Source of the DNA: an uncultured Sphingomonadaceae bacterium
GTDB taxonomy: Bacteria; Pseudomonadota; Alphaproteobacteria; Sphingomonadales; Sphingomonadaceae
Reading direction: 5' to 3'
Assembly: GCA_947488625.1 (NCBI GenBank)
Contig: CANKZR010000001.1
Location: 1,364,001-1,428,000 of the forward strand
DNA length: 64,000 nt
The position numbers and the translations under genes were made by a program. Under the pieces are notes generated by a model that saw nothing but the letters and a program-made list of their open reading frames with translations, made no database searches and had not been told where the DNA came from. Within the stretch, counting starts at the first letter, position 1. Each line of letters starts with the position of its first letter. Shown one piece after another: positions 13,543 through 23,519 of the stretch.

Positions 13543-13977
13543 ATGAAGATTGCCATCGCATCCGATCACGCCGCGCTGGAGCTGAAAGCCGAATTGCGCG
13601 AATGGCTTATCGAGCAGGGTCATGAAGTGGCCGACCTTGGGCCCGACACGGCCGATTCGGTGGATTACCCCGATTTCGGATACAAGCTGGCCAGCGTCGT
13701 TTCCGATGGCACGGTAGATCGCGGGGTCGCGCTATGCGGTTCCGGTATCGGCATATCCATGGCTGCCAATCGCAACCCGGCAGTTCGTTGCGCCATGGTG
13801 TCAGAGCCGCTCTCTGCTACTTTCGCTCGATCACACAACGATGCTAACATGATTGCCATGGGCGCGCGGATGATCGGGCCAGAAATGGCTAAAGCCTGTA
13901 TTGAAGCCTTCCTCGAAACGGAGTTTGAAGGCGGTCGGCACCAGCGCCGCGTCGACAAACTTTCCAATCCGTCCTGA
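13543..13977 (+). CDS. rpiB: Ribose 5-phosphate isomerase B
   Basis: Interconverts ribose 5-phosphate and ribulose 5-phosphate in the pentose phosphate pathway. The 144 residues fit the RpiB/LacAB family, with SDHAALELK at the N-terminus, the [13 protein letters not shown] active-site segment and a late [11 protein letters not shown] tail. The ATG at 13543 gives the usual [10 protein letters not shown] start; an earlier in-frame start would add 12 unrelated residues. glyA begins 11 bases after the stop. The roughly 190 bases upstream hold no gene that I can support. Confidence 0.95.
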   Translation: MKIAIASDHAALELKAELREWLIEQGHEVADLGPDTADSVDYPDFGYKLASVVSDGTVDRGVALCGSGIGISMAANRNPAVRCAMVSEPLSATFARSHNDANMIAMGARMIGPEMAKACIEAFLETEFEGGRHQRRVDKLSNPS

Positions 13978-13988
13978 AAGACCGCACG

Positions 13989-15320
13989 ATGACCTCTGCA
14001 CCCCAATCCGCTTCTGCGAATTCCACCAACAGGGCCAGCTGGCTAACCCGCTTCTGGAGCGACGATCTGGAAGGCGCGGACCCCGAAGTTGCGGCAATCA
14101 TCAAGCGAGAGCTTGGTCGCCAGCGCGACGGCATTGAACTCATCGCCAGCGAAAACATTGCCAGCCCGGCTGTTCTGGAAGCTTGCGGCAGCGTGTTCAC
14201 CAACAAATACGCCGAAGGCTATCCCGGTCGCCGCTATTACGGCGGTTGCGAACATGCCGATGAGATCGAAACGCTGGCCATAGAGCGTGCCAAGCAATTG
14301 TTCGGCTGCAACTTTGCCAATGTGCAGCCCAATTCGGGCAGTCAGATGAACCAGGCAGTGTTCCTTGCCCTGCTTAATCCCGGCGATACCTTCATGGGAC
14401 TGGACCTTGCCAGCGGGGGGCATCTGACACACGGCTCGCCTGTGAACATGAGCGGCAAGTGGTTCAACGTGGTGCCCTACGGCGTGCGCCGCGAGGACAG
14501 CCGCATCGACATGGAAGAGGTTCGCCGCCTCGCGCATGAACACAAGCCAAAACTCATAATCAGTGGTGGCACCGCCTATCCGCGCACTTGGGATTTCGCC
14601 GAGTTCCGCAAGATCGCAGACGAGGTAGGTGCCTACCTGCTGGCAGACATCTCGCATTTTTCTGGCCTCGTCGTCGGCGGAGCGCACCCCTCGCCCTTCC
14701 CACACGCCCATGTCGTCACCAGTACGACGCACAAGAGCTTGCGCGGGCCGCGCTCCGGCATCATCTTGTGGAACGACGAGGAACTAACGAAGCCGTTCAA
14801 CATGGCCGTGTTCCCCGGAATGCAGGGCGGTCCCCTGATGCACACGATTGCCGGCAAGGCAGTGGCATTTGCAGAAGCGCTGCGCCCCGAATTCCGTCTC
14901 TACGCCCAATCCATTGCAGAAAATGCCAAGGCGCTGGCTTCAAGCCTTTCCGAAGCGGGGATCAGCATCGTTTCCGGCGGTACGGACAATCACCTGATGC
15001 TGGCCGACCTTACGGCGAAGGAAGTTACCGGCAAAGCTGCGGAGAAGGGTCTCGATCGCGCTTTGATTACCTGCAACAAGAACGCCATTCCTTTCGAACC
15101 CCGCTCTCCCTTCGTCACCAGTGGCGTTCGCCTGGGCACCCCTGCCGGGACCACGCGCGGTTTCGGTCCTGCCGAATTCCGCAAGATCGGCGCGCTCATG
15201 GCCGATGTCATCGATGGGATGGCCCGTAATGGCGACGATGGCGATGCGCAGGTTGAAGAGCGCGTGCGCCGCGAAGTGGGCGAATTGTGCGCCGCCTTCC
15301 CCGTCTACCCAGGACGATAA
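13989..15320 (+). CDS. glyA: Serine hydroxymethyltransferase
   Basis: PLP enzyme that converts serine and tetrahydrofolate to glycine and 5,10-methylene-THF, the main one-carbon source. The 443 residues are slightly above the usual length because of a short N-terminal extension. Family motifs are [13 protein letters not shown], the cofactor lysine in [14 protein letters not shown], and [15 protein letters not shown] near the end. It lies in rpiB-glyA-77-residue protein-nrdR-trmJ, all on the plus strand with gaps of only a few bases. Confidence 0.97.
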   Translation: MTSAPQSASANSTNRASWLTRFWSDDLEGADPEVAAIIKRELGRQRDGIELIASENIASPAVLEACGSVFTNKYAEGYPGRRYYGGCEHADEIETLAIERAKQLFGCNFANVQPNSGSQMNQAVFLALLNPGDTFMGLDLASGGHLTHGSPVNMSGKWFNVVPYGVRREDSRIDMEEVRRLAHEHKPKLIISGGTAYPRTWDFAEFRKIADEVGAYLLADISHFSGLVVGGAHPSPFPHAHVVTSTTHKSLRGPRSGIILWNDEELTKPFNMAVFPGMQGGPLMHTIAGKAVAFAEALRPEFRLYAQSIAENAKALASSLSEAGISIVSGGTDNHLMLADLTAKEVTGKAAEKGLDRALITCNKNAIPFEPRSPFVTSGVRLGTPAGTTRGFGPAEFRKIGALMADVIDGMARNGDDGDAQVEERVRREVGELCAAFPVYPGR

Positions 15321-15323
15321 CCG

Positions 15324-15557
15324 ATGACTGATCCTGACAAGGCGCCAAAAGACCCGATAGACAATCGCATCCTTGCCGATGCCGTCGACGAAGTGAAGGC
15401 GATGGGCAAGGAGGGCATGGAACATCCCTCTTCCAAGCCGGTATTGACAGGTGCCGCCGTGGGCGCGCTGGCAGGTGGCCTGCTGCCCGTAGTCACATGG
15501 CCGATCGGTCTTGTCGCCGGGGCTGGCTACATGATCTACAAACGGATCCGGCCCTGA
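15324..15557 (+). CDS. Small protein with glycine-zipper-like membrane segment
   Basis: A 77-residue protein of unknown function. The N-terminal half is charged and soluble. The C-terminal half is a Gly/Ala-rich hydrophobic stretch (GAAVGALAGGLLPVVTWPIG) ending in a basic KRIRP tail, which resembles glycine-zipper membrane helices. It sits 3 bases after glyA and 3 bases before nrdR, so it is almost certainly translated as part of this operon. Confidence 0.75.
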   Translation: MTDPDKAPKDPIDNRILADAVDEVKAMGKEGMEHPSSKPVLTGAAVGALAGGLLPVVTWPIGLVAGAGYMIYKRIRP

Positions 15558-15560
15558 TTC

Positions 15561-16052
15561 ATGCGCTGCCCATTCTGTGCGCACGACGATAGCCAGGTAA
15601 AGGATTCGCGCCCCACGGAAGACAACACGGCCATTCGCCGCCGCCGCCAGTGTGAGGGGTGCGGAGCCCGGTTCACGACATTCGAACGAGTGCAGTTACG
15701 CGATGTCACGGTTCTTAAATCCACCGGTGATGATACCCCGCCCCGGCGCGAAAGCTTCGATCGTTCCAAAATCGAACAATCGGTATCGCTGGCCTGCCGC
15801 AAGCGAGGCATCGAACAGGAACGGATCGACCAGCTCGTATCGGGCATCCAGCGCCAGGTCGAGACTGCGGGCGACAGCGAGATACCGTCCGCACGCATCG
15901 GCGAAATGGTGATGGAAGGCCTGCGTCAACTCGATACGGTAGCCTACATCCGCTTCGCATCTGTCTATCGCGACTTTTCCGAAGCCCGCGATTTCGAGGA
16001 GTTTGCCAGCACCGTCCAACGGGTTGCACCCGATGGCAACGGCCATGGCTGA
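15561..16052 (+). CDS. nrdR: Transcriptional repressor NrdR
   Basis: Zinc-finger/ATP-cone regulator that represses ribonucleotide reductase genes in response to (d)ATP. The 163 residues fit the family. The zinc ribbon is C3/C6 and C31/C34 (MRCPFC and CEGC), followed by [17 protein letters not shown] and an ATP-cone from about residue 49. Its last bases overlap the start of the RNA methyltransferase gene. Location after glyA is common in alphaproteobacteria. Confidence 0.96.
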   Translation: MRCPFCAHDDSQVKDSRPTEDNTAIRRRRQCEGCGARFTTFERVQLRDVTVLKSTGDDTPPRRESFDRSKIEQSVSLACRKRGIEQERIDQLVSGIQRQVETAGDSEIPSARIGEMVMEGLRQLDTVAYIRFASVYRDFSEARDFEEFASTVQRVAPDGNGHG

Positions 16053-16779
16053 GACAACACCCCCGCCCGTCATCGTGCTTGTACGCCCGCAGCTGGGCGA
16101 AAATATCGGCAAGGCAGCGCGCGCCATGCTCAATTTCGGGTTGAGTGAAATGCGGCTTGTCGCGCCGCGTGATGGCTGGCCCAACCCTAGCGCCGGACCT
16201 GCTGCCGCAGGCGCCGATGTCGTGCTGGAGAAGGCGCAGGTTTTCGAAACCACGGCCCAGGCCGTGGCCGATTGCGCGCATGTCTACGCCACTACGGTGC
16301 GCAAGCGCGGGGTCACGAAACCCGTGCAAACACCCGAACAGGCCGCGCATGATATTCCACGTCAACAAGGTCGCAGCGCGGTGCTGTTCGGGCCGGAACG
16401 CTCGGGCCTTGCCATGGATGACGTCGATCTTGCCCGCACCATCATCACCGCGCCGATCAATCCGGAGTTCGGATCGCTCAACCTTGCGCAGGCCGTGATC
16501 CTGGTGGCTTATGAGCTTTCCAAGCAAGCCGAGCTGGTAATGCCGACGCAGGAGGATATCTTGCCACCCGCCCCGCAGGAAGCGCTGGACGGGCTGATTG
16601 CCCATCTGGAAGGTATGCTGGAGCCGAACCGATATTTCTTCCCTGAAGCGCGCGCAGAAGCGACGCGGCGCACGCTTCGCGCCATGCTGACCAAGCCGGG
16701 ATGGAACCACCTGGAAGTAAGGACTCTGCGCGGGGTACTGTCTGCCCTTCAGCGCAAGTCGCGACCTGACGACGATTAA
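16045..16779 (+). CDS. trmJ: SPOUT tRNA/rRNA methyltransferase, TrmJ-like
   Basis: AdoMet-dependent 2'-O-methyltransferase of the TrmH/SpoU superfamily. [20 protein letters not shown] is the N-terminal family block. [11 protein letters not shown] and [20 protein letters not shown] form the knotted cofactor site. TrmJ (position 32 of several tRNAs) is the best match by length and the C-terminal extension. The start is uncertain: ATG at 16045 overlaps the nrdR stop (16050-16052), while ATG at 16033 would add four residues. Confidence 0.88.
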   Translation: MAETTPPPVIVLVRPQLGENIGKAARAMLNFGLSEMRLVAPRDGWPNPSAGPAAAGADVVLEKAQVFETTAQAVADCAHVYATTVRKRGVTKPVQTPEQAAHDIPRQQGRSAVLFGPERSGLAMDDVDLARTIITAPINPEFGSLNLAQAVILVAYELSKQAELVMPTQEDILPPAPQEALDGLIAHLEGMLEPNRYFFPEARAEATRRTLRAMLTKPGWNHLEVRTLRGVLSALQRKSRPDDD

Positions 16780-16837
16780 TACTGCGTTCACCTGGTCGCT
16801 TGCAGCCTTGGGGCTCTAAAGACGGGAGACCAATTGG

Positions 16838-17134
16838 ATGAGCATCGTGCTAGCTACTGCCATGGTCGTGCTCACGCCTGTATCTCTTGATGATCCGGTG
16901 CTTGTGCAGAGCGATACTTTCCTCAGTGAAATCACTTCCGATGCCATCGCGCAAGGAACTGCCGAAATCTTGTATTGCCTGGACTTGCCGGAAGGCCACC
17001 CGGATGGCTCACGCGCTTGCCTGACACAAGACGAATGGCAGGCCGTGTTTGATACGATTTCTCACGAGCGTTCTGTGCAGGCGCGTGAACGGGCGATGCA
17101 GATCACCCATTGGTACAACGGCGTACAATATTAG
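16838..17134 (+). CDS. Small exported protein of unknown function
   Basis: A 98-residue protein with a hydrophobic N-terminus (MSIVLATAMVVLTPVSL) that could be a signal peptide, followed by a soluble domain with two cysteines in YCLDLPEG and RACLTQDEW. I do not recognise a family. It follows trmJ by 58 bases on the same strand. Codon use resembles the neighbours, so it is likely real. Confidence 0.6.
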   Translation: MSIVLATAMVVLTPVSLDDPVLVQSDTFLSEITSDAIAQGTAEILYCLDLPEGHPDGSRACLTQDEWQAVFDTISHERSVQARERAMQITHWYNGVQY

Positions 17135-17207
17135 GTTCAACGTCTGCGCGATCGAAACAAGGCCGGACAGCGTTTGTGCCTTCGCCTTCAGGGGGGCCGC
17201 ACTTCCT

Positions 17208-17235
17208 ATTGACTTCTCGACCCGCGCAGCTAAAT
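17208..17235 (+). promoter_or_regulatory. Candidate rpsD promoter
   Basis: ATTGAC at 17208-17213 and CTAAAT at 17230-17235 are separated by 16 bases. They match the alphaproteobacterial housekeeping consensus (CTTGAC, CTATAT) at five of six positions each. It would give an untranslated leader of roughly 125 bases before rpsD. Confidence 0.5.
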
Positions 17236-17324
17236 GCGCGCCTTCGCTACAAATTGGCTCCGCACCCCGGTGAAGCGGTGGCCACGTCTGGCAACAGGTC
17301 AGGCGGTGCGAAACCGGGTTAGAG

Positions 17325-17343
17325 CGTCACCGCTGGGGTGACG
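17325..17343 (+). promoter_or_regulatory. Hairpin in the rpsD leader
   Basis: CGTCACC (17325-17331) and GGTGACG (17337-17343) form a perfect 7-base-pair stem with a 5-base loop, ending about 25 bases before the rpsD start and lacking a U-run. It could take part in autoregulation by ribosomal protein S4, which is known to repress its own operon in other bacteria through different structures. That link is inference. Confidence 0.45.
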
Positions 17344-17367
17344 ATTGCAAATTGAAGGAAACGACTC

Positions 17368-17982
17368 ATGTCGAAGCGCACACGCGCCAAGCATAAACTC
17401 GACCGCCGGATGGGCGAAAACATCTGGGGTCGTCCTAATTCTCCGGTTAACAAGCGTTCCTATGGCCCCGGCCAGCACGGCCAGCGCCGCAAGGGCAAGA
17501 TGTCCGACTTCGGTCTGCAGCTTCGCGCCAAGCAGAAGCTGAAGGGCTACTACGGCGACGTTACCGAGAAGCAGTTTCATTCTACCTACAAGGACGCCAC
17601 CCGCATGAAGGGTGACACCGGCCAGAACCTGATCGGTCTGCTGGAACGCCGCCTGGACATGATCGTGTACCGCGCCAAGTTTGCGCCCACGATCTTCGCC
17701 GCGCGCCAGATCGTCAGCCACGGCCACATCAAGGTCAACGGCGTGAAGTGCAATATTGCATCGCGCCGCTGCGATGTGGGCGATGTCATTTCGCTGGGCG
17801 ACAAGGCCAAGGAAATGGCGCTGGTTATCGAAGCGCAGAGCCTGCCGGAACGTGAAGTTCCCGAATACGTCGCTGCTGAAGGCAACGATTCGGTCACGTT
17901 CACCCGTGTTCCTACGCTCGACGAAGTGCCCTATCCGGTACAGATGGAGCCGAACCTGGTTGTCGAGTTCTACTCGCGCTGA
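17368..17982 (+). CDS. rpsD: 30S ribosomal protein S4
   Basis: Primary 16S rRNA-binding protein of the small subunit. The 204 residues include the N-terminal domain ([20 protein letters not shown]) and the S4 RNA-binding domain from about residue 93 ([17 protein letters not shown] and [14 protein letters not shown]). The ATG is preceded by GAAGGAAA. It stands alone here, away from the alpha operon, with its own candidate promoter and terminator. Confidence 0.98.
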   Translation: MSKRTRAKHKLDRRMGENIWGRPNSPVNKRSYGPGQHGQRRKGKMSDFGLQLRAKQKLKGYYGDVTEKQFHSTYKDATRMKGDTGQNLIGLLERRLDMIVYRAKFAPTIFAARQIVSHGHIKVNGVKCNIASRRCDVGDVISLGDKAKEMALVIEAQSLPEREVPEYVAAEGNDSVTFTRVPTLDEVPYPVQMEPNLVVEFYSR

Positions 17983-18007
17983 TCGGTTCACCGATTACGA
18001 GAAAACG

Positions 18008-18034
18008 GGGCGATCCTTCGGGGTCGCCCTTTTT
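18008..18034 (+). terminator. Intrinsic terminator of rpsD
   Basis: GGGCGATCC (18008-18016), a TTCG tetraloop and GGGTCGCCC (18021-18029) form a 9-base-pair stem with one G-U pair, followed by five T. It lies 26 bases after the rpsD stop. Confidence 0.9.
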
Positions 18035-18090
18035 CGTTTCGGTTCAGCGATTTGGCGGGAACCGGGAACCGGAATGCGCGTCAGATCCTT

Positions 18091-18273
18091 ATGACAGCGC
18101 AATATCGCTTTATAACCCCGCATAGGGCCGGAAAATGGTACGATCGCCTGTCACAGGCGCAGCAACTGGCAGGCCGGATTGGTGCCGGCTTCCTGGATTC
18201 TGGCGGTAATTTCGTCCCCTATCGCGGCACCATTCTGGAAATTCGCAGCAAACCGCACTCGCCGTCTGACTAA
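18091..18273 (+). CDS. Small conserved-looking protein, 60 residues
   Basis: MTAQYRFITPHRAGKWYDRL begins a 60-residue soluble protein without signal peptide; it continues with AQQLAGRIGAGFLDSGGNFV. The even mix of residues and the GAGFLD and FVPYRGTI segments look like a real small domain, and I believe similar short proteins occur in sphingomonads, although I cannot check this. It is downstream of the rpsD terminator and convergent with the S9 peptidase gene, 19 bases away. No function can be assigned. Confidence 0.6.
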   Translation: MTAQYRFITPHRAGKWYDRLSQAQQLAGRIGAGFLDSGGNFVPYRGTILEIRSKPHSPSD

Positions 18274-18292
18274 AGGCGCCGCGCTCGTTCGC

Positions 18293-20269
18293 TCACTCGG
18301 TCAGGTGCTGCTTCAGAAAGGTGTCGATAGCCAACAGCATGTTGCCACGAACCTGCCCGTGATCGAGATAGTGATCGAACCCGTCGTACTCGATAAATTG
18401 CACGCTCGCGCCCGCATCCTGCAAACGGCTCTCCATTCGGTTCGACTGGAAGATACCTACGTTCATGTCCTCGGTGCCGTGGAATGGAAGGACTGGCGCA
18501 CGGAACCGATCGGCATGGTTGGCCGGACTGCCTTCCTCTACATGGTCGCCAGTGCCAACAAAGCGTCGTACGATTGCGGAATTCGTGTAGTCGCGCGCTT
18601 CTTCGCGAAGCAACTCCAGATCGGTGACAGGCGCGATGGCGACTACGGCCTGGTACAGGTCCGGATCGACAACCTGCGATTGCAACGCCGCGTAACCTCC
18701 ATAGGACCAGCCCACGATGCCCAAGCGAGCAGGGTCGGCAATACCTGCCGAAATCAACCAGCGCCCGGCATCATTCACATCGCCTATGGCAGTTTCCCAC
18801 TGCTGAAAGCCGTTGCGACCGAACCACACCTCACCATAACCGGTCGATCCGCGAAAATTGGGCTGCAACACGGCGTATCCACGGGCGGCGAAGAATTGCA
18901 CCAGCCAGTCGAAACCCCATTCATCACGCGCGCCCGGTCCGCCATGCGGCAGGACGACGGCAGGCATTGGTCCCTCTGTATCGAGCGGCAAGGTAAGGTA
19001 TCCCGGGATCCCGGTTCCGTCGGACGCCGGGAAGATGATGGGCCGCATCGGCGCCATCTGATAATCCATAACGTGATCGCGCAGCGGCAACAGGGGCGAA
19101 AGCGCATTGCTCTGCCGATCCAGAAGGTAGGTCATTCCGGGATCGACATCACTGGATGCGACGATCAGAAGCGTCTGCTCGTCGGCAGAAGAGTCGACGA
19201 TATCGATCAGCGGGTTGCCTGGTAGCGCATCCTGCAACCGCGTCGCCAGGTTGGCAAGATCGGGATCGAGATATTCGACCTGCCGTTTCTTCGTTGCAAA
19301 ACTGGCGCCAACCACGCGCTGTTGGCGGCCGATACGAATGAGCTGATCCACATCTACATCATCGCGCGCCATCACCAGCTCTCTCTGCGCATCCTCTTCC
19401 AATGTAACGCGATAAAGCGCCTGGAAGCCGTCACGTTGCTGAAAACCGTAGGCGATGTTCTGCGCTGCATCGACAGCAACAGGTCTGAAGCCGGAAAGAC
19501 CGTCTTCGAATATCTTCCACCTGCTCGAATCAGGCGTGCGGTACAGATACTGGATATCGCCGCTCAGCCGGCCGCTTGAATTTCGCGGCGCGCGCACCTT
19601 GATACGCACTTCGCCATTCTCGTCCGCGACGTAGCGGGTCGCGTCCTCATCGGGGTTTTCCACGGTGCGCCGACTGTTGCGCGAGACATCGACCAATTCG
19701 ACACCCAGGCCAGCATCATCATTGGAAAGACGCGTATTCAGGGTATTCTCGGCAACGAAATCCCGCGTCATCAGGATACGGTTTTCCTCACCCTTCACAT
19801 CCAGCGCCAGCACGCTGCCGCCATCTTGCTGCAAGCCGTATGCCCGAAAGGAACGGCGGGAAGTGAGAAGCTGGGGGTCCGATCCATCTGTCGCGACAGA
19901 CATCATGCGCGTGTAATAGATCGGCACGCGGCCATCGACCTTGGCCATGGCCACCATTTCGCAGACCAGCCAGATGTCATTGGCCCAGTCGCAATGGGTC
20001 AGTTCCGCGTCTGGTTCTCCGAGAGACGTCAGCGCGCGCGGCTCTCCCGTCCCATTTAGATCGACAACATAAATAATTTCGGTCGTGGCGTTGTCCGACG
20101 AGATATAGGCGATCTGGTCGCCCGCCGGTGACAGGCTGATGTCCAGCACCGTGGGTCTTGCGCCGAACCGTGCGGCAAGTTCCTCTGCTTCGTTTGCTTG
20201 CGCCGTCGCGGGGATTGCTGTGGTCAGGGCGATGGCGGCAACGCCGGCCGCCAGTGTAACTCTAGTCAT
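18293..20269 (-). CDS. S9 family prolyl-oligopeptidase-like peptidase, exported
   Basis: A 658-residue serine peptidase with an N-terminal signal peptide (AAGVAAIALTTAIPATAQA), so probably periplasmic. A beta-propeller region (about 40-400) precedes the alpha/beta-hydrolase domain with nucleophile Ser in GIVGWSYGGYAAL, Asp in FHGTEDMNVG and His in DGFDHYLDHG. The start at 20269 gives MTRVTLAAG with a GGGAGGG ribosome site just upstream; an in-frame ATG at 20293 would add eight residues. Members of this family cut short, often proline-containing, peptides. Confidence 0.9.
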   Translation of the reverse strand: MTRVTLAAGVAAIALTTAIPATAQANEAEELAARFGARPTVLDISLSPAGDQIAYISSDNATTEIIYVVDLNGTGEPRALTSLGEPDAELTHCDWANDIWLVCEMVAMAKVDGRVPIYYTRMMSVATDGSDPQLLTSRRSFRAYGLQQDGGSVLALDVKGEENRILMTRDFVAENTLNTRLSNDDAGLGVELVDVSRNSRRTVENPDEDATRYVADENGEVRIKVRAPRNSSGRLSGDIQYLYRTPDSSRWKIFEDGLSGFRPVAVDAAQNIAYGFQQRDGFQALYRVTLEEDAQRELVMARDDVDVDQLIRIGRQQRVVGASFATKKRQVEYLDPDLANLATRLQDALPGNPLIDIVDSSADEQTLLIVASSDVDPGMTYLLDRQSNALSPLLPLRDHVMDYQMAPMRPIIFPASDGTGIPGYLTLPLDTEGPMPAVVLPHGGPGARDEWGFDWLVQFFAARGYAVLQPNFRGSTGYGEVWFGRNGFQQWETAIGDVNDAGRWLISAGIADPARLGIVGWSYGGYAALQSQVVDPDLYQAVVAIAPVTDLELLREEARDYTNSAIVRRFVGTGDHVEEGSPANHADRFRAPVLPFHGTEDMNVGIFQSNRMESRLQDAGASVQFIEYDGFDHYLDHGQVRGNMLLAIDTFLKQHLTE

Positions 20270-20344
20270 TGTCCCTCCCGCTCCGGAGGACAATAAACCA
20301 CAGCAACTTTCTGAATTATAACTTCTTTCGGTATCTTTCCCAGA

Positions 20345-20656
20345 CTAGGTAGTGGTGGAGCGGATCTGGTCCCAGTGCTCCATTTCATAGGCTATCGAGC
20401 CTTCGACAAGCCTGTCCCACAGCTCTGCGATCACGTCGCCGGGAATGCCGCAAACCCGTGCCTGTGCAACGGCGGCGGCGATTACGCTTGCCTTGCGCTC
20501 CTCGTCGCGAACCTGATCGCGGTTCGGCTTGATCCGGGCGGCAGCGCGCATGTAGCCGAAGCGACGCTCCAACAAGGCGACCAACTCGCGGTCGACCGCA
20601 TCCACACCCTCTCGCACTTCAACCATGGTTGCGCATTCGTCTGGCAGCTTTGCCAT
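20345..20656 (-). CDS. Chorismate mutase, AroQ class
   Basis: A 103-residue all-helical AroQ-type chorismate mutase, which converts chorismate to prephenate for phenylalanine and tyrosine synthesis. The pattern REGVDAVDRELVALLERRFG, then RAAARIK and a late VIAELWDRLVEGSIAYE fits the family, supplying Arg, Lys and Glu/Gln active-site residues. It begins 3 bases after the tgt stop and probably shares its transcript. No signal peptide is present, so it is the cytoplasmic type. Confidence 0.88.
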   Translation of the reverse strand: MAKLPDECATMVEVREGVDAVDRELVALLERRFGYMRAAARIKPNRDQVRDEERKASVIAAAVAQARVCGIPGDVIAELWDRLVEGSIAYEMEHWDQIRSTTT

Positions 20657-20659
20657 GGA

Positions 20660-21799
20660 TCAGGATACTCCTAGGTAATCACGCCGGAAGCCGGCTGCAA
20701 ATTGCTGAAAACTTTGCCCCGCGATGGCATCGCGCATGGCCTGCATCAATTGCTGATAGAACGAGAGATTGTGCTCCGTCACCAGCATCGCGCCGAGAAT
20801 TTCGTCCGATTTCTGCAGATGGTGCAGGTAGGCACGCGAGTAATTCGCACAGGTCGGGCAGGTGCAGCGCTGGTCCAGCGGCGCGGTATCCTCGGCATGG
20901 CGCGCGTTGCGCAGGTTCAGCGGGCCGTTCCAGGTGAACGCCTGACCGTTGCGACCCGAGCGCGTGGGCAGCACGCAATCGAACATGTCCACGCCGCGCT
21001 CCACCGCGCCAACCAGATCGTCCGGCTTGCCGACGCCCATGAGATATCGCGGCGCATCTTCGGGCAGCATATCGGGCGCATAATCCAGCACGCCGAACAT
21101 TGCCTCCTGCCCTTCCCCCACGGCCAGACCGCCGATGGCATATCCGTCAAAGCCGATATCGCGAAGCGCCTTGGCAGACCGGGCGCGCAACCCCTCGTCC
21201 AGCGCGCCCTGCTGGATACCAAACAGGGCGCTGTTGGCAGCATGCTCGCCGCCTGCATCAAAGGCATCGCGGCTGCGCTTCGCCCAGCGCATCGACAATT
21301 CCATGCTCGCCTCGATCTCGGTCAGGGGCCGGTCCGCACGCGGGCATTCGTCGAAGCACATCACGATATCGGAGCCGAGCAACCGCTGGATTTCCATGCT
21401 GCGCTCCGGCGTCAGCATGTGTTTCGATCCATCGATATGACTGCGAAACTCAACGCCCTTCTCGGTCAGCTTGCGAAGGTCCGACAGGCTCATCACCTGA
21501 TAGCCGCCGCTGTCCGTTAGGATCGGCCTGTCCCATCGCATGAAGTCGTGCAGCCCGCCCAGCTTTGCCACACGCTCCGCACCCGGACGAAGCATCAGGT
21601 GATAGGTATTGCCGAGGATGATATCGGCACCGGTTTCGCGCACTGTTTCAGGCTTCATCGCCTTGACCGTGGCCGCCGTGCCCACAGGCATGAACGCAGG
21701 CGTACGGATCGTGCCGCGACGCATGGCGATCTCGCCTTTCCGCGCCTTGCCATCCGTCGCGTGGACGCTGAAATCGAACCGGGGGCGTTCAGAAGCCAT
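20660..21799 (-). CDS. tgt: tRNA-guanine transglycosylase (queuine/preQ1)
   Basis: Exchanges guanine-34 in GUN-anticodon tRNAs for the queuosine precursor preQ1. From the ATG at 21799 it has 379 residues, the usual bacterial length. Motifs are [27 protein letters not shown], the [12 protein letters not shown] active site and a C-terminal zinc site (CTCPTC with a later His). The start overlaps the preceding DUF481 gene by 11 bases; a further upstream start would add an unrelated 21 residues. queA, the next enzyme in the pathway, is 2.7 kb upstream on the same strand. Confidence 0.96.
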   Translation of the reverse strand: MASERPRFDFSVHATDGKARKGEIAMRRGTIRTPAFMPVGTAATVKAMKPETVRETGADIILGNTYHLMLRPGAERVAKLGGLHDFMRWDRPILTDSGGYQVMSLSDLRKLTEKGVEFRSHIDGSKHMLTPERSMEIQRLLGSDIVMCFDECPRADRPLTEIEASMELSMRWAKRSRDAFDAGGEHAANSALFGIQQGALDEGLRARSAKALRDIGFDGYAIGGLAVGEGQEAMFGVLDYAPDMLPEDAPRYLMGVGKPDDLVGAVERGVDMFDCVLPTRSGRNGQAFTWNGPLNLRNARHAEDTAPLDQRCTCPTCANYSRAYLHHLQKSDEILGAMLVTEHNLSFYQQLMQAMRDAIAGQSFQQFAAGFRRDYLGVS

Positions 21800-22736
21800 A
21801 GACGAGTGTGAAACGCGAAAGCGTATCGGTGCTGACGGCCCCTGCGGGCGGGTTGCTGTCATATTCGATGGCCCATGAAAGGCGCGCGCTCAGCTTGTCG
21901 GTAAGGCTGGCTTCCAGCCCTGTCGTGGCTGCCAGGCTGGTGTTCGCGCTATCAACGATTAGCAACGCCTCTCCGCCGGTTTCCACTGTGCTGCTGGCGT
22001 CCTGTGTCAGCGTAAGGCTATCGGTGATGTCCCAATTGAAGTCGGCACCGAACAGCGCGGCAATCCGGCTGGACTTCGTATCGTCGGTAAACTGCGTAAC
22101 GCGGTATGCAGGACCGGCCTTTACGGAAAACTCCATGTCATCGGTATCGATCACCTTGTAGCCAAGGCCGCCTGAAATTGCATAGCGGGAAGAATAACCC
22201 TGCAGACGGTCACGCTCGTATCGCGCCAATCCGTAGGTAAACAACCGCTCGTTTATGGTGTAGCGCGGTTCGTAGCTGGCCTGAAACTGCTCGCGCGATG
22301 TCGTACCGTCCTGACGGCGATAGTCGGCAGTCAGTCGCAGGCGGTGTTCCCAGTCTATACCCTTCCGGTTCAGCGCAAGCACGGTAGTAACGCCGAATTC
22401 GTCGGTATTGCCGGATGACTGGAAGGCACCGATCTGCCCTTCCCCGCTCCACTTTTCCAGCAAACCCGCTTGCCGAATTTCCGCCGCCTCGCGAGCAGCC
22501 TGCGCAGCGGCGATCTCCGCCTGCTCCTCCCGATAGGCCGTCCAGATTGCATCGATCTCTTGCGTGTCATCCGGGAACGCAGCGCGGGCGGTAGCGATCA
22601 CCGCTTCTACCTGCTTGGCATCGCCGGACGCGATGGCGGTATCGATCATCGTGCGTGCGGCTTCGGGCAACTGCTGAGCTGCGGCGGGCGCGCAAAGCAG
22701 CGCCAGCGGAGCAGCAAGGTAGGCAAGTTTCGTCAT
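21789..22736 (-). CDS. DUF481 outer-membrane beta-barrel protein
   Basis: A 315-residue exported protein. A signal peptide ([14 protein letters not shown]) is followed by a helical segment rich in Ala/Glu (about 25-90) and then alternating strands with repeated aromatic-ending stretches ([32 protein letters not shown]) and a final FTLVYGF, as expected for a DUF481 (YdiY-like) outer-membrane barrel. The function is unknown. It lies between an ABC exporter and tgt, overlapping tgt. Confidence 0.85.
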   Translation of the reverse strand: MTKLAYLAAPLALLCAPAAAQQLPEAARTMIDTAIASGDAKQVEAVIATARAAFPDDTQEIDAIWTAYREEQAEIAAAQAAREAAEIRQAGLLEKWSGEGQIGAFQSSGNTDEFGVTTVLALNRKGIDWEHRLRLTADYRRQDGTTSREQFQASYEPRYTINERLFTYGLARYERDRLQGYSSRYAISGGLGYKVIDTDDMEFSVKAGPAYRVTQFTDDTKSSRIAALFGADFNWDITDSLTLTQDASSTVETGGEALLIVDSANTSLAATTGLEASLTDKLSARLSWAIEYDSNPPAGAVSTDTLSRFTLVYGF

Positions 22737-22754
22737 AGGCGTTCCGCTAGCGCG

Positions 22755-23519
22755 TCATTCGCGCAATCGCCAGCCTGTCTTGAAAATCCATCCGATAATG
22801 GCGATGCAGATCAGCAGAAACGCCACCGTCGCGCCGAAGGATACCCAGATCGGAAAGTCCGACTGGCCCAGGAATGTCCAGCGCAGGCCGCTGACCAGGT
22901 AAACGACGGGATTGATCATCGCGACGGTCTGCCAGACCCCGTCCAGCGCGCTGATCGGATAGAAGGTGCCACCCAGAAACGTAAGCGGCATGAGTACGAG
23001 CAGGGGAATGATCTGCAACTTCTCGAACCCGTCGGCCCATAGCCCGATGATGAACCCCAGCAAAGAGAAGCTGGCGGCAACCAGCACGATATAGCCAAGC
23101 GCCAAAAGCGGATAGGCGATCGAATAGTCCACGATTAGCGATGCCGTGCCAAGGATGATGGCAGCCAGTATCAGCGACTTTACCGCTGCTGCGCCCACGA
23201 AGCCGATCAGCGTTTCCGCAACGCCAACGGGCGCGGAGAGCAACTCGTAGATCGCTCCTGTAAACTTGGGCATGTAAATGCCGAAACTGGCGTTGCTGGT
23301 ACTTTCGGAAAGCAGCGTAAGCATCAGTAGCCCCGGAACGATGAACGCGCCGTAGTCCACGCCGCCAAGGTCCATCCGTTCCCCCATCGCCGCGCCGAAC
23401 ACCACCAGGTAGAGCGAGGTGGTGATTACTGGTGAAAGGATAGAGCCGAAGATGGTGCGAAACATGCGCATCAGTTCGTTCTTGAAAATGGCGAAGGCGC
23501 CGCGTGCGTTGAACGTCAT
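22755..23519 (-). CDS. ABC-2 type transporter permease
   Basis: A 254-residue inner-membrane protein with about six hydrophobic segments and the ABC-2 family feature of a conserved loop followed by FLGGTFYPISALDGVWQ near residue 175. It resembles the E. coli YadH permease. It overlaps the ATPase gene by 4 bases and forms an exporter with it. The substrate is unknown. Confidence 0.9.
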   Translation of the reverse strand: MTFNARGAFAIFKNELMRMFRTIFGSILSPVITTSLYLVVFGAAMGERMDLGGVDYGAFIVPGLLMLTLLSESTSNASFGIYMPKFTGAIYELLSAPVGVAETLIGFVGAAAVKSLILAAIILGTASLIVDYSIAYPLLALGYIVLVAASFSLLGFIIGLWADGFEKLQIIPLLVLMPLTFLGGTFYPISALDGVWQTVAMINPVVYLVSGLRWTFLGQSDFPIWVSFGATVAFLLICIAIIGWIFKTGWRLRE

